Assembly (NCBI GenBank): GCA_017430965.1
Contig: JAFRLX010000070.1
Span: forward strand, 1 to 46,550
Reading direction: 5' to 3'
DNA from: Clostridia bacterium
Lineage (GTDB): Bacteria; Bacillota; Clostridia; Oscillospirales; Acutalibacteraceae
DNA length: 46,550 nucleotides
Shown here: positions 25,406 to 32,677 of the stretch, in pieces
Layout: each line of letters begins with the position of its first letter
How positions within the stretch are numbered: position 1 is the stretch's first letter
Made by a program: the position numbers and the translations under genes
The notes under the pieces: generated by a model
Seen by the model: only the letters and a program-made list of their open reading frames with translations
What the model was told of the DNA's origin: nothing
The model's database searches: none

Positions 25406-26563
25406 GTGCCTGCAGGCAATAAGGGGACGGTTCCTTGTGCTCCTGCGGCAAGCGGCTGGACAGACAAGCTAACCCAAGTGACAAAAACATTCCTGCTCGG
25501 TGGTGTGCCTTATGATGCAATAGAAGCGGTAACCTATGACGGAGTTGGGAATGTGTTGACTTACGGCAACAAAAGCTATACTTGGGAAAACGGCAGAAAT
25601 CTGACTGCCATTACCGAAGGAAACAATACATATTCCTATACCTATGATGAAGAGGGTGTTAGAACTTCGAAGACCGTGGGCGGTACCACCACGTATTTCA
25701 ATTACGATAACGGGCAGCTGCTCAGCCAAAGTGACGGCACGAACACCTTCATTTTCCAATATGACGCTTCGGGCAATCTTGCCGGCTTTATTTACAACGG
25801 CACGCAGTATTTCTACATCACCAACACGACGGGTGATGTTATCGGCTTTGTCGACTCCCAAAACAACTTTGGCGCAATGTATTACTATATTGACGCTGCT
25901 TGGGGCTCCTACATTGAAATCGATGCGGCGACCAATGCGATGCGTGCTCTGGCAAACCTCAATCCCTTCCGCTACAAAGGGTATTATTACGACGCGGAAA
26001 CCGGATACTACTACCTGCAATCAAGATACTACGACCCGGAAATTTGCAGGTTTATTAATGCAGATGATGTGGAAATGATACAATTATCTAAAAATGAAAC
26101 CGCAAGTGTAGTATTGTTTGTTTATTGTAATAATGATCCAGTGAATAAAATTGATAAGAGTGGCTATTGGTTTGGCTCAGGACATTCTATTACTCAATTT
26201 TCAAATGGATTTTCTGTAATGGTCCATCCAGATTTTATTGAAAAATATTATTGTAAAAATTTTGCATTAGGTATTATAGGTAAATATGGAAATGGAAAAA
26301 AATTTAAAGGAATGACAAGAGACCGAATAGCAATTGAGATATGGGCACACACATTTGTGTATTATTTTTTAGATTATTTTAAAGATAGCAAATTAAAAAA
26401 TAAATTGAAACAACGAACAAAGAAAATTGATGTAAATAAAGGAGATTATTTATTTCCTTTATATTATTCAGTTTGGTTGTGTGTTGATATGCATGTAAAG
26501 GAGATTGTAACAAATCCCAAAGCGACTTCTTCTATTAAAAAACTAGCAAAGAAGGCAAAATAA
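25406..26563 (+). CDS. RHS repeat core fragment with C-terminal toxin-like tip, 5'-truncated
   Basis: The ~385-codon frame begins without a ribosome binding site or signal and opens in the middle of YD repeats (GVGNVLTYGNKSYTWENGRN, YTYDEEGVRTSKTVGGTTTY). It then has the RHS core end, NPFRYKGYYYDAETGYYYLQ, SRYYDPEICRFINADD and DPVNKIDKSGYWFG. The last ~130 residues are Lys/Asn-rich, much more AT-rich than the repeat part, and unlike RHS: the place where polymorphic toxin domains sit. The tip is not one I recognise. Missing 5' parts of a normally >1000-residue protein show it is an orphan remnant. The stop overlaps the next start by one base, so a following immunity gene is plausible. Confidence 0.75.
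   Translation: MPAGNKGTVPCAPAASGWTDKLTQVTKTFLLGGVPYDAIEAVTYDGVGNVLTYGNKSYTWENGRNLTAITEGNNTYSYTYDEEGVRTSKTVGGTTTYFNYDNGQLLSQSDGTNTFIFQYDASGNLAGFIYNGTQYFYITNTTGDVIGFVDSQNNFGAMYYYIDAAWGSYIEIDAATNAMRALANLNPFRYKGYYYDAETGYYYLQSRYYDPEICRFINADDVEMIQLSKNETASVVLFVYCNNDPVNKIDKSGYWFGSGHSITQFSNGFSVMVHPDFIEKYYCKNFALGIIGKYGNGKKFKGMTRDRIAIEIWAHTFVYYFLDYFKDSKLKNKLKQRTKKIDVNKGDYLFPLYYSVWLCVDMHVKEIVTNPKATSSIKKLAKKAK
25433..25447 (+). repeat. Copy 1 of 15-bp repeat GGGGACGGTTCCTTG
   Basis: Identical to 29141-29155 and in the same orientation. This copy lies inside the first codons of the truncated RHS frame, suggesting that the truncation happened at this repeat. Confidence 0.7.
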
Positions 26564-27312
26564 TGAAAAAAGTATTAAAATCTACAGTAATTATTATTCT
26601 GATATTTGGAATACAGAATTTCCTTATTTCTTGCGCACTTTCTAAAACGACTGAAGACACGGATGGCAATTTTATATGTATTTATAATAAGCAAATATAT
26701 AAAGAGCAATCTTCATCAGGGTATAGTTTTAAAGACATATGGTATCCACTGTGCAAAGCAACAAGGAAGAATAAAGCTACATTTGGCGAATCAAATAGAG
26801 TAAATGAAAACTATTCGGGTAATTGTTATTTATTTGATGATATCTCGCTTCAAATGTTCGTGGTTGAAAAGAGTGTTTTTGGCGATACATTGTTTTGTAA
26901 AGATGAAAATGCTTTGCCTCAAATAGAGAATAATGAACCCAAATATATTATTATTACTCCAAATAGTGAAACCGGGTATGATTCAAAAAAGAATACTGTA
27001 ATAGATAACAAAGAAGAAATCGCAGTTGTTTACAAAGAACTAACCACGGCAAATCAAAACATCAATAAGAATAGTGAAGGATACAAGCATTACGATGATT
27101 CCAACAGCTTCAAAGGCATCCCCGAGGATGACACCGAACGCTGTGTTTATATTAAATATCGGCAAATCAATGCTCTATATTTATTTGGATATATTAAGAA
27201 TAATGGCGATAATGATATACTGTATTTATACCAAGAAATGGTTTCACAAGAGGATAATTATTTAAATTGGATATTAAGCACGAAATGCTCAAAAATCATT
27301 AATAAAGAGTGA
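26563..27312 (+). CDS. Lipoprotein, paralogue of the one at 28335
   Basis: The 249-residue product has a lipoprotein signal with lipobox LISC (cysteine near residue 24). The mature part shares an ordered set of motifs with the lipoprotein at 28335: IYNKQIY, FKDIWYPLCKATR, ATFGES, LFDDISLQMFVVE and IKYRQINALYLFGYI. The ATG overlaps the RHS stop by one base with GAAGG just upstream, so it is coupled to the RHS-tip frame. Position fits an immunity-type partner exposed outside the cell, but the family is unknown to me and this is inference. Confidence 0.75.
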   Translation: MKKVLKSTVIIILIFGIQNFLISCALSKTTEDTDGNFICIYNKQIYKEQSSSGYSFKDIWYPLCKATRKNKATFGESNRVNENYSGNCYLFDDISLQMFVVEKSVFGDTLFCKDENALPQIENNEPKYIIITPNSETGYDSKKNTVIDNKEEIAVVYKELTTANQNINKNSEGYKHYDDSNSFKGIPEDDTERCVYIKYRQINALYLFGYIKNNGDNDILYLYQEMVSQEDNYLNWILSTKCSKIINKE

Positions 27313-27403
27313 ACTTAAAGGATGGTCCTTGTATTGAAAAAAAAAAATAACAAACATAGAGAACAATTTTTGTTACTACTACATTTAATGAAGGGAGATA
27401 TTT

Positions 27404-28240
27404 ATGAGTGATAATAGAAACAGCAAATATGACATTGCTGAGGATGGACGAATTTGTGGATATGACAAAAAGGGGATAATAATAACAGATAGCATCGGCG
27501 TTCTAATTTGTTTAATACTGTATGGCAGCTCTATGATTTGTAATGTCTCTACTTATGCTAATTTATTTGATTTAGATTCAAATAATCTCAAAGGATTTAT
27601 GATATTACGAATAATTTTATATGTTTGTATCACTGTCCTGTTATTATTCAATCTGGTTTGCTTTATTTTCAAAAGAAAACAAAAGACTCCTTCAAAAAAA
27701 CTCATTATTATTGCGTTGTTAATATTAGTGACAGGTTCATTCATTACAGTTGCAATAGTGAATAAGAATTACACTTGTTATGAATGTGACAGTGCTTTTT
27801 CAACACTTGGTAAAAAAGAAAAAATATTCAATTTAATCTCTTATGATACATATGATGACAGGTACTGTGAAGTAAGTGAACTGTTTAAAACAAAATCTGT
27901 CAGGTTGCAACAGAGCAACAATGAATCAGCATATATTATGGATTATATTGAAAGCGATAGTAGAGCAGTTATACAGCAATATTTTTCTCACTACAAGCGT
28001 TTAGAAAATCTTAAAACCTTTAAAAAAATACAGTATAAAGATGATTGCTTAGCTTATTATGTGGAAAATAATATAACTTTCGGCAATTCAAAATCGAGTT
28101 GGGTGCGTTGTTTGTTTTTAAAAGATAATATGATTTGTGCAATAGATTATTCGGTTGAAACATTAAAAACAGACAGACCATCAGTAGATGAAGTTTTGCT
28201 TGCTTCTTTTGAACTGTTGGCACAGGTGAGAAATAGATAA
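27404..28240 (+). CDS. Membrane protein of unknown function with three N-terminal helices
   Basis: The 278-residue protein has a short charged start, three hydrophobic segments (about 26-48, 63-87, 97-115: GVLICLILYGSSMICN, ILRIILYVCITVLLLFNLVC, LIIIALLILVTGSFITVAIV) and a ~160-residue soluble domain. The latter has CYECDSAFSTLGKKEK near residue 125, probably facing outside. GAAGGGAG lies 7 nt before the ATG. It stands between the two paralogous lipoproteins and shares their AT-rich composition. No domain recognised. Confidence 0.7.
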   Translation: MSDNRNSKYDIAEDGRICGYDKKGIIITDSIGVLICLILYGSSMICNVSTYANLFDLDSNNLKGFMILRIILYVCITVLLLFNLVCFIFKRKQKTPSKKLIIIALLILVTGSFITVAIVNKNYTCYECDSAFSTLGKKEKIFNLISYDTYDDRYCEVSELFKTKSVRLQQSNNESAYIMDYIESDSRAVIQQYFSHYKRLENLKTFKKIQYKDDCLAYYVENNITFGNSKSSWVRCLFLKDNMICAIDYSVETLKTDRPSVDEVLLASFELLAQVRNR

Positions 28241-28250
28241 AGTTGACAAA

Positions 28251-28259
28251 ATATGGTAT
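28251..28259 (+). promoter_or_regulatory. Extended -10 promoter
   Basis: TGGTATAAT is a perfect extended -10 (TGnTATAAT) 76 nt before the lipoprotein start. TTGACA stands only 8 nt upstream of TATAAT, too near to serve as its -35. Confidence 0.5.
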
Positions 28260-28334
28260 AATGCCTCATTTGTGAAAAAATTATCTTATATGCTACGGTG
28301 GTATTTTTACAAAAATAGGAGCAATGATTGTTTT

Positions 28335-29087
28335 ATGAAAAAACTATTCACTTTTTTATTCATAACGCTTATGGCTGTTTTAATGTGTTCGTGTTCTTTA
28401 ACAAAAAAAGTTGTAGATTATGTAACCGACCCAAATGTGAAAACAGAGCCCATTATTACGGGAGAAGAGCGAGGATATATAATTTATAATAATAAGACAT
28501 TTTATGATATTCCATCTGACAAAGACATTGATGCCGATTTTGTTACTTATAAGGATATTTGGACGCCGCTTTCCAATGTCACGCACAAAGCAAATGCTCA
28601 GTATAAAAGCACATTGGGTGAAAGCGAGGTAACGATAAATGTGTTTGATGATAAAGACTTATCAATGTTTATTGTGTATGAAGACTTTAACGGAAAATGG
28701 CTCTATTGCGTTCAGGATTATAACCTGCCGGATTATTTAAAGGAGTATCCTGTGGAAATCTGTGTTTCAATGGATGAACTGGCAAATGAAGAAAGTAATG
28801 ATAAGAATATTGTGATAATCGATTCCGAAAAAATAATCAGTGTGATTAACGAATTACGACAAACATCAAAATACGATGTTAAAGGTGCCGAAAATGATAG
28901 TGAACTTGTACCTGACGGAAAGGCGTATAATATTCACTTTAAGTTCAACGGTGTGAACGCCTATTATTATTTCGGCGATTTACTTCAAACAAAAAACGGG
29001 TATTCGGTTTATTGCCAAAACAGTGCAGGCGAGAGTGCGAATATGCCGGTTTCAGAAAAGGTTGCTGATATAATATTTAATAATTAG
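28335..29087 (+). CDS. Lipoprotein, paralogue of the one at 26563
   Basis: The 250-residue product starts MKKLFTFLFITLMAVLMCSC with a lipobox cysteine near residue 18-20. Motifs IIYNNKTFY, YKDIWTPLSNVTH, STLGES, FDDKDLSMFIV and FKFNGVNAYYYFGDLL line up in order with the paralogue upstream. The nearest good ribosome binding site (AGGAG) is 13 nt away; a 4-codon frame ending ATGA on the start codon may couple translation. A longer upstream frame exists but would place residues before the signal peptide. The function is unknown; two diverged copies in one cassette are typical of immunity gene arrays, which remains inference. Confidence 0.75.
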   Translation: MKKLFTFLFITLMAVLMCSCSLTKKVVDYVTDPNVKTEPIITGEERGYIIYNNKTFYDIPSDKDIDADFVTYKDIWTPLSNVTHKANAQYKSTLGESEVTINVFDDKDLSMFIVYEDFNGKWLYCVQDYNLPDYLKEYPVEICVSMDELANEESNDKNIVIIDSEKIISVINELRQTSKYDVKGAENDSELVPDGKAYNIHFKFNGVNAYYYFGDLLQTKNGYSVYCQNSAGESANMPVSEKVADIIFNN

Positions 29088-29140
29088 TCAGTACATCTAA
29101 TAATACAGTTAGAAACACGAGGGATGGTTAGAATCAATCA

Positions 29141-29155
29141 GGGGACGGTTCCTTG
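29141..29155 (+). repeat. Copy 2 of 15-bp repeat, within a small hairpin
   Basis: GGGGACGGTTCCTTG, identical to 25433-25447. Here flanking TCAATCA (29134-29140) and TGATTGA (29154-29160) form a 7-bp stem around it, a REP-like layout. Confidence 0.65.
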
Positions 29156-29182
29156 ATTGAACACTATCGCTTCATTATTTTA

Positions 29183-29224
29183 AAAAAATCACCGCCCTTG
29201 TTCAAGGGGCGGTGATTTTTTATC
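29183..29224. terminator. Bidirectional terminator upstream of the alcohol dehydrogenase end
   Basis: A-run, CACCGCCC, loop, GGGCGGTG, T-run (29183-29224). It can stop transcription from the accessory cassette and from the convergent dehydrogenase gene. Confidence 0.85.
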
Positions 29225-29240
29225 GATTTTGAGTTTTCTT

Positions 29241-30389
29241 TTACCACAAATCAATGTAGATTTTCATAATGTCCTCTTTGGTCGGGGTGCGCGGGTTGGT
29301 GGCGGTGCAGGAGTCGAGGATTGCCGCTTCCGCCATTTCGGGGATGGCGGCGAAGTATTCTTCGCGCGAGCAGACATTCATGGTTGAAACACACAGGGGC
29401 ATATCCATTTCCTTCATCATAAACTCCACCCAGTTGACCAAGGCTCTGACCGTGGTAATGGTGTTGAAGTTTTGCAGCCCTAAGAGCCTTGCCAAGGTCG
29501 CGTATTTGCGCACCTGGTTCGGGTACTCCGCTTTGGATTTGGAGTGCTTATTGATATCGCTGTTGTACTGAATGACCAGGGGCAGAAGCATGGCATTTGC
29601 CCTGCCGTGGGGAATGTGAAATTTTGCGCCCAACTGGTGAGCCATGCCGTGGTTCAAGCCGAGCGAAGCGTGGTTGAAGGCGATGCCGGCAAGGCAGGAG
29701 GCGTTCATCATTTTGCGCCTGGCGTGGGTATCGTTGTTGTCTAAATAGGAGCGCAGCAGGAAGGAACCGACGATTTCAACCGCCTTTTCCGCCAGCGCCG
29801 CGGAAAATTCATCGTTTTCCGTGCTGACATACGCTTCAATTGCGTGGGTGAGCACATCCATACCCGTATCGGCAGTGATGCCGGGCGGAACGGTCTTGAC
29901 CAGCTCCACATCCAAAATCGCTTCATCGGGCAGAATGGAATCATCAACCAGCGGGATTTTGGTGCCGTGCTCCGGGTCGGAGACAACGGAGAAGGCAGTC
30001 ACCTCGCTGCCGGTGCCGCTGGTGGTGGGGATGGCGATTAAGCGGATATGGTCGGTATGCTCCGGCATTTTGGAAACCACCTCGCGCATTGCTTTGGCAG
30101 AATCAATCGCCGAACCGCCGCCGATAGCGACCATGGTATCTGCGCCGCTTTCGAGCAGGGCGCTCACGCCGACAGTGATTTTGCTAATCGGCGGGTCGGG
30201 CACCACATCGCTGAAAATGGTGTAGGCTTTTTGCGCCCGCTTCAAGCGCGAGGTAACGTGGTCAATTAACCCGCTTTTGATAACAAAGGGGTCTGCCACA
30301 ACCAGGATTTTTTCGCTTTGGAGTTCCTCGAGCCGGTCAAGGGCACTTTCGCCGAAATTGATTTTGGTTTTAATATCAAAAGTTTTCAT
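29241..30389 (-). CDS. Iron-containing alcohol dehydrogenase (PduQ/lactaldehyde reductase type)
   Basis: The 382-residue group III dehydrogenase reduces aldehydes to alcohols with NAD(P)H in fermentation. The nucleotide-binding domain has VAIGGGSAIDSAKAM (about 90) and PTTSGTGSEVTAFSVVSD (about 132). The metal site is formed by Asp and His of TGMDVLTHAIEAYVS plus histidines in GLNHGMAHQLGAKFHIPHGR. Length and motifs match propanol/propanediol, butanol and lactaldehyde oxidoreductases; the substrate cannot be told from sequence. No microcompartment genes are nearby. It is monocistronic. Confidence 0.93.
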   Translation of the reverse strand: MKTFDIKTKINFGESALDRLEELQSEKILVVADPFVIKSGLIDHVTSRLKRAQKAYTIFSDVVPDPPISKITVGVSALLESGADTMVAIGGGSAIDSAKAMREVVSKMPEHTDHIRLIAIPTTSGTGSEVTAFSVVSDPEHGTKIPLVDDSILPDEAILDVELVKTVPPGITADTGMDVLTHAIEAYVSTENDEFSAALAEKAVEIVGSFLLRSYLDNNDTHARRKMMNASCLAGIAFNHASLGLNHGMAHQLGAKFHIPHGRANAMLLPLVIQYNSDINKHSKSKAEYPNQVRKYATLARLLGLQNFNTITTVRALVNWVEFMMKEMDMPLCVSTMNVCSREEYFAAIPEMAEAAILDSCTATNPRTPTKEDIMKIYIDLW

Positions 30390-30564
30390 CGCATTCTCAC
30401 TATATATTGATTATTATCCATTTCATTATACAATATCTATGAAAAAAATGCAATATAATTATGAGCGGTCGGCGGCAGGGCTTTGCGCTGCAAATAAAGT
30501 GCGAAGCTTCGCAATAATTGTTTACCCCTCTGTCGGCTCTGCCGACATCTCCCCGGGTTCGCTG

Positions 30565-30815
30565 CGCGCACAATGATATACGCGACAAGCGCGTATGATA
30601 TAGCAAACGCATTTGCTATGATATACTCTGCGAGTATGATATATTTGCCTTTGCAAATATGGTGGTGGCGTTGCAAAGCAACGCATTCTAAATCGGGTAA
30701 GGGCGGAGCCCTTCCTTCATATTGGCAAAGCCGATATTTCATATCCAAAGGATATTTCATCGCGAAGCGATTTCATCTGCCGGCAGGCAGATTTCATTGC
30801 AAGGCACAGCCTTGC
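30565..30815. repeat. Array of at least ten tiny hairpins with constant 7-nt linkers
   Basis: Different short stem-loops (stems of 4-8 bp, loops of 3-4 nt) are strung together with fixed linkers. The first part uses ATGATAT: ATACGCG/CGCGTAT, ATAGCAAA/TTTGCTAT, ATACTC/GAGTAT, ATATTTGC/GCAAATAT. The second part uses ATTTCAT: ATTGGC/GCCGAT, ATCC/GGAT, TCGC/GCGA, CTGCC/GGCAG. Stem sequences vary while the linkers stay constant. No coding frame fits. Confidence 0.65.
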
Positions 30816-30935
30816 CCGGGGCGCAAATTGAACATCGAACCGACTAAGATTGTTTTGTTTGCTATCGCAACCCAACAGACAAATAAAGAGAACCGGACAC
30901 TGAACACTGAACACTGAAAAAAGCTACGCCCCAAA

Positions 30936-30972
30936 GGGACACCCTCAATAAAGAGGGTGTCTCGTGCTTTTT
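30936..30972. terminator. Hairpin at the left border of the mobile-element-like region
   Basis: GACACCCTC (30938-30946) pairs with GAGGGTGTC (30953-30961), loop AATAAA, followed by CTTTTT. The sequence 30940-30960 recurs as a perfect 21-bp inverted copy at 46522-46542, next to the recombinase. It is either a shared terminator or part of the element ends. Confidence 0.6.
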
Positions 30973-31046
30973 AATCAGCCAGTGTTTGTGTTGTAGGTAA
31001 AGGAAAAATTGAAACTTACCATTTTTTAAAACTTGGAGGTATTACT

Positions 31047-31433
31047 ATGAAACCGACCTACACAGACAAAAACACAGGCATTAGTTACACTCTTGTTGGC
31101 AATATCTATCTGCCGAATCTCGTTTTGCCCCATTGCGATTATTCGATTGGCTTATGGGGGCAGCGTTACCTTGAACACATCAAAGCCCACCGAAAAGGAT
31201 TTTACACCGCACTGAAAATGCAATGCAAGTTAGACAAGCATTTGCAGGAAGTGGACACCCGAGCTTATGAAATGTATGAAAGTCTTGTTGCTTCTTTTGC
31301 GAAGAAAAAAGGTATCACCGAAGCACTCAAAGCCGAAGATATGATGGCGTGGGTTGCTGCAATGAATAACATTGCAAATCGTGCTCGTGAAATCGTTTGG
31401 GATGAAATCATCGGCGGGGGGTGTGTGAAATGA
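31047..31433 (+). CDS. tnpV: TnpV family transposon-encoded protein
   Basis: The 128-residue protein matches the TnpV family first described from clostridial mobilisable transposons of the Tn4451 kind. The pattern YTLVGNIYLPNLVLP, then IGLWGQRYLEHIKAHR, then KGITEALKAEDMMAWVAAMN and IANRAREIVWDEII is typical. Its function is not established; in those elements it accompanies a large serine recombinase, as here (44786). GGAGG lies 8 nt before the ATG. Its end overlaps the next start as ATGA. Confidence 0.85.
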   Translation: MKPTYTDKNTGISYTLVGNIYLPNLVLPHCDYSIGLWGQRYLEHIKAHRKGFYTALKMQCKLDKHLQEVDTRAYEMYESLVASFAKKKGITEALKAEDMMAWVAAMNNIANRAREIVWDEIIGGGCVK

Positions 31434-31693
31434 ATATTCTTGAAGAATTATGGTATGGCAACATTCAACCCATGGAGCTCAGTCACATTGAAAACAATGC
31501 TCAATACAAAGAAGCGTTACAATTAGTCAACAGAAATTATGACCGTTTACAAGAAGGGTTGACCGAAAAGCAGAAGGAGTTGCTGATGCGGTATGCAGAA
31601 AGTCGCAACGAGTTTTCCAACATCACCGAGTTGGATTCATTCAAAACAGGGTTTAAACTCGGTGCCGGCTTGGTGATTGAAGTTCATCACTAA
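31430..31693 (+). CDS. DUF6809-like mobile-element protein
   Basis: The 87-residue protein begins MNILEELWYGNIQPMELSHI and has the pattern of small proteins common in clostridial integrative elements: NRNYDRLQEGLTEKQKELLM, then FKTGFKLGAGLVIEV. It is all-helical, soluble and of unknown function. Start overlaps the tnpV stop (ATGA), a translationally coupled pair; a GTG three codons upstream is less likely. Confidence 0.75.
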   Translation: MNILEELWYGNIQPMELSHIENNAQYKEALQLVNRNYDRLQEGLTEKQKELLMRYAESRNEFSNITELDSFKTGFKLGAGLVIEVHH

Positions 31694-31707
31694 ACAGCAA
31701 TGAAAAA

Positions 31708-31734
31708 GGGGTGCAGTGGTTTTCACTGCACCCC
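31708..31734. terminator. Terminator hairpin after the tnpV pair
   Basis: GGGGTGCAGTG (31708-31718) pairs perfectly with CACTGCACCCC (31724-31734), loop GTTTT. The T-run is on the minus-strand side; A-rich sequence follows on the plus side. Confidence 0.7.
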
Positions 31735-31762
31735 AAAATAACAAAAGTAAAATGCCGAGTAG

Positions 31763-31790
31763 TTGACATTTCGCTGAAAATGGGTATAAT
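31763..31790 (+). promoter_or_regulatory. Consensus promoter of the antisense RNA
   Basis: TTGACA (31763-31768) and TATAAT (31785-31790), spaced by 16 nt, are both perfect consensus hexamers. No gene follows on this strand before the hairpin terminator, so the product is a short RNA. Confidence 0.85.
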
Positions 31791-31796
31791 AAAAGT

Positions 31797-31885
31797 ACAG
31801 GGAGTTATCCGATAGACGGTTAGCCCCAATAAAACGAGTTAAAAAGATTTAACCGCCCGCTGGAGCAATTGGGCGGTTATTTCTT
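31797..31885 (+). ncRNA. Antisense RNA (antitoxin) of the type I toxin-antitoxin locus
   Basis: A ~90-nt RNA is expected from the promoter at 31763-31790 to the terminator AACCGCCC (31851-31858) / GGGCGGTT (31871-31878) followed by ATTTCTTT. Its 3' part is complementary to the 3' end of the toxin mRNA. In addition its segment AGATTTAACCGCC (31845-31857) is repeated at 31972-31984, inside the DNA that encodes the toxin leader on the opposite strand. The antisense RNA can thus also pair with the toxin leader just upstream of the Shine-Dalgarno hairpin. The boundary ends are estimated. Confidence 0.7.
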
Positions 31886-31948
31886 TATTATGACTATGTA
31901 AGCAGTCGCAAAGATTAAAATTAAAAAAATGATTGTGTACTGTTCCAT
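31877..31948 (-). CDS. Type I toxin, 23-residue hydrophobic peptide
   Basis: The peptide begins MEQYTIIF and ends YIVIIKK: one hydrophobic helix with a basic tail, like holin-like/Fst-type toxins that insert into the membrane. The SD AGGGGG lies 7 nt before the ATG but is held in a hairpin (31954-31959 with 31966-31971), as known for type I toxin mRNAs. The promoter TTGAAT-17-TATGAT is at 32030-32058. Its 5' end would start with the hairpin AGAGC/GCTCT. The stop codon lies in the two-way terminator stem shared with the antisense RNA. The gene is too short for usual gene calling. Function is inferred from this whole arrangement. Confidence 0.7.
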   Translation of the reverse strand: MEQYTIIFLILIFATAYIVIIKK

Positions 31949-32029
31949 AAATGCGCCCCCTTTCAGGGGCGAGATTTAACCGCCTACCGTGTTACTGGAT
32001 AACTCCGAGAGAGCAAAAGCTCTGTGCTT

Positions 32030-32058
32030 ATCATATCAGAATTTGTCGAATAATTCAA
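32030..32058 (-). promoter_or_regulatory. Promoter of the toxin mRNA
   Basis: On the minus strand TTGAAT (32053-32058) and TATGAT (32030-32035) are spaced by 17 nt. The transcript would start near 32023, right at the hairpin 32010-32023. Confidence 0.75.
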
Positions 32059-32092
32059 GCGTATTAATGTAATAAAAGAAATATTTTAAACC

Positions 32093-32124
32093 GCCCTGCT
32101 CGAATTGCCGAGCAGGGCAATTTT
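32093..32124 (+). terminator. Terminator-like hairpin before the tandem array
   Basis: GCCCTGCTCG (32093-32102) pairs with CGAGCAGGGC (32109-32118), loop AATTGC, followed by AATTTTAT. Confidence 0.6.
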
Positions 32125-32125
32125 A

Positions 32126-32604
32126 TGTAAGCATTTAGAAGCCGGTTTTTTAGGTAATTAATGATAGTATATTAACCCTTCAAAACCGGTATCAAAATCC
32201 CTTGGTGTATTGCGGGTTGCGGAAGCCCTAAATGCTTACAGAATTATGACGGTTTTAAAGCCGTTTTTTGGGGTCTTAATGATTTTACCTTAACCAATAA
32301 TAACTGCCATAAAAATCCCTTGATGTAGTGCGGGTTCGGAAGCCCAAAAGCGTCATAAAAAAATGAGCATTTTCAAGCCGATTTTTGAGGGTCTTAATGA
32401 TTCTACCTTACCCTTCAAAAACCGGTGCTCAAATCCCCTAATTCACTGCGGGTTACAGAAGCTAAAAATGCTCATTATTTTTGTCAGTGTGAGTGGAAAA
32501 ATACAAGCCGTTTTTGAGGGTATTAATGATAGTATATTAACCCCTCGATTTTGCCACGAAAACTTCTTGATTTGATGGGGTTTCAGAGCCTCTATTTTTC
32601 CACT
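32126..32604 (+). repeat. Four tandem ~115-bp units with unit-specific inverted-repeat ends
   Basis: Units lie at 32126-32240, 32244-32358, 32362-32476 (115 bp each) and 32492-32604 (113 bp). Each is closed by its own stem: TGTAAGCATTTAG, TTATGACG, AATGAGCATTTT and AGTGGAAAAATA, each with its exact complement at the other end. Inside is a shared order: AAGCCG, a T-run, GGT, TTAATGAT, TTAACC or TTACCC, an AAACCGG-like segment, AAATCCC, TGCGGGTT, GAAGCC. The conserved core predicts two inner hairpins, so a three-way junction. A degenerate fifth start (AGCCGTTTTT near 32610) follows. No plausible coding frame runs through all units. Spacers are 3, 3 and 15 nt. Confidence 0.8.
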
Positions 32605-32677
32605 TTTTCCAGCCGTTTTTACCGCTATTGCCACGGATTGTTTAACTGCGAAATGTAATTTTTTTCTCACAAAACTA

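Noticed and set aside
28243..28259. Promoter using TTGACA as -35 with TATAAT
   Set aside because: The spacer would be only 8 nt; the extended -10 alone is kept as the promoter call.
30565..30815. CRISPR array
   Set aside because: The constant part is only a 7-nt linker and the variable parts are palindromes; no cas gene is present.
32363..32575. 70-codon frame across the tandem units
   Set aside because: It exists only in units 3 and 4, lacks a ribosome binding site and is interrupted in units 1 and 2; the conserved feature is stem pairing, not a reading frame.
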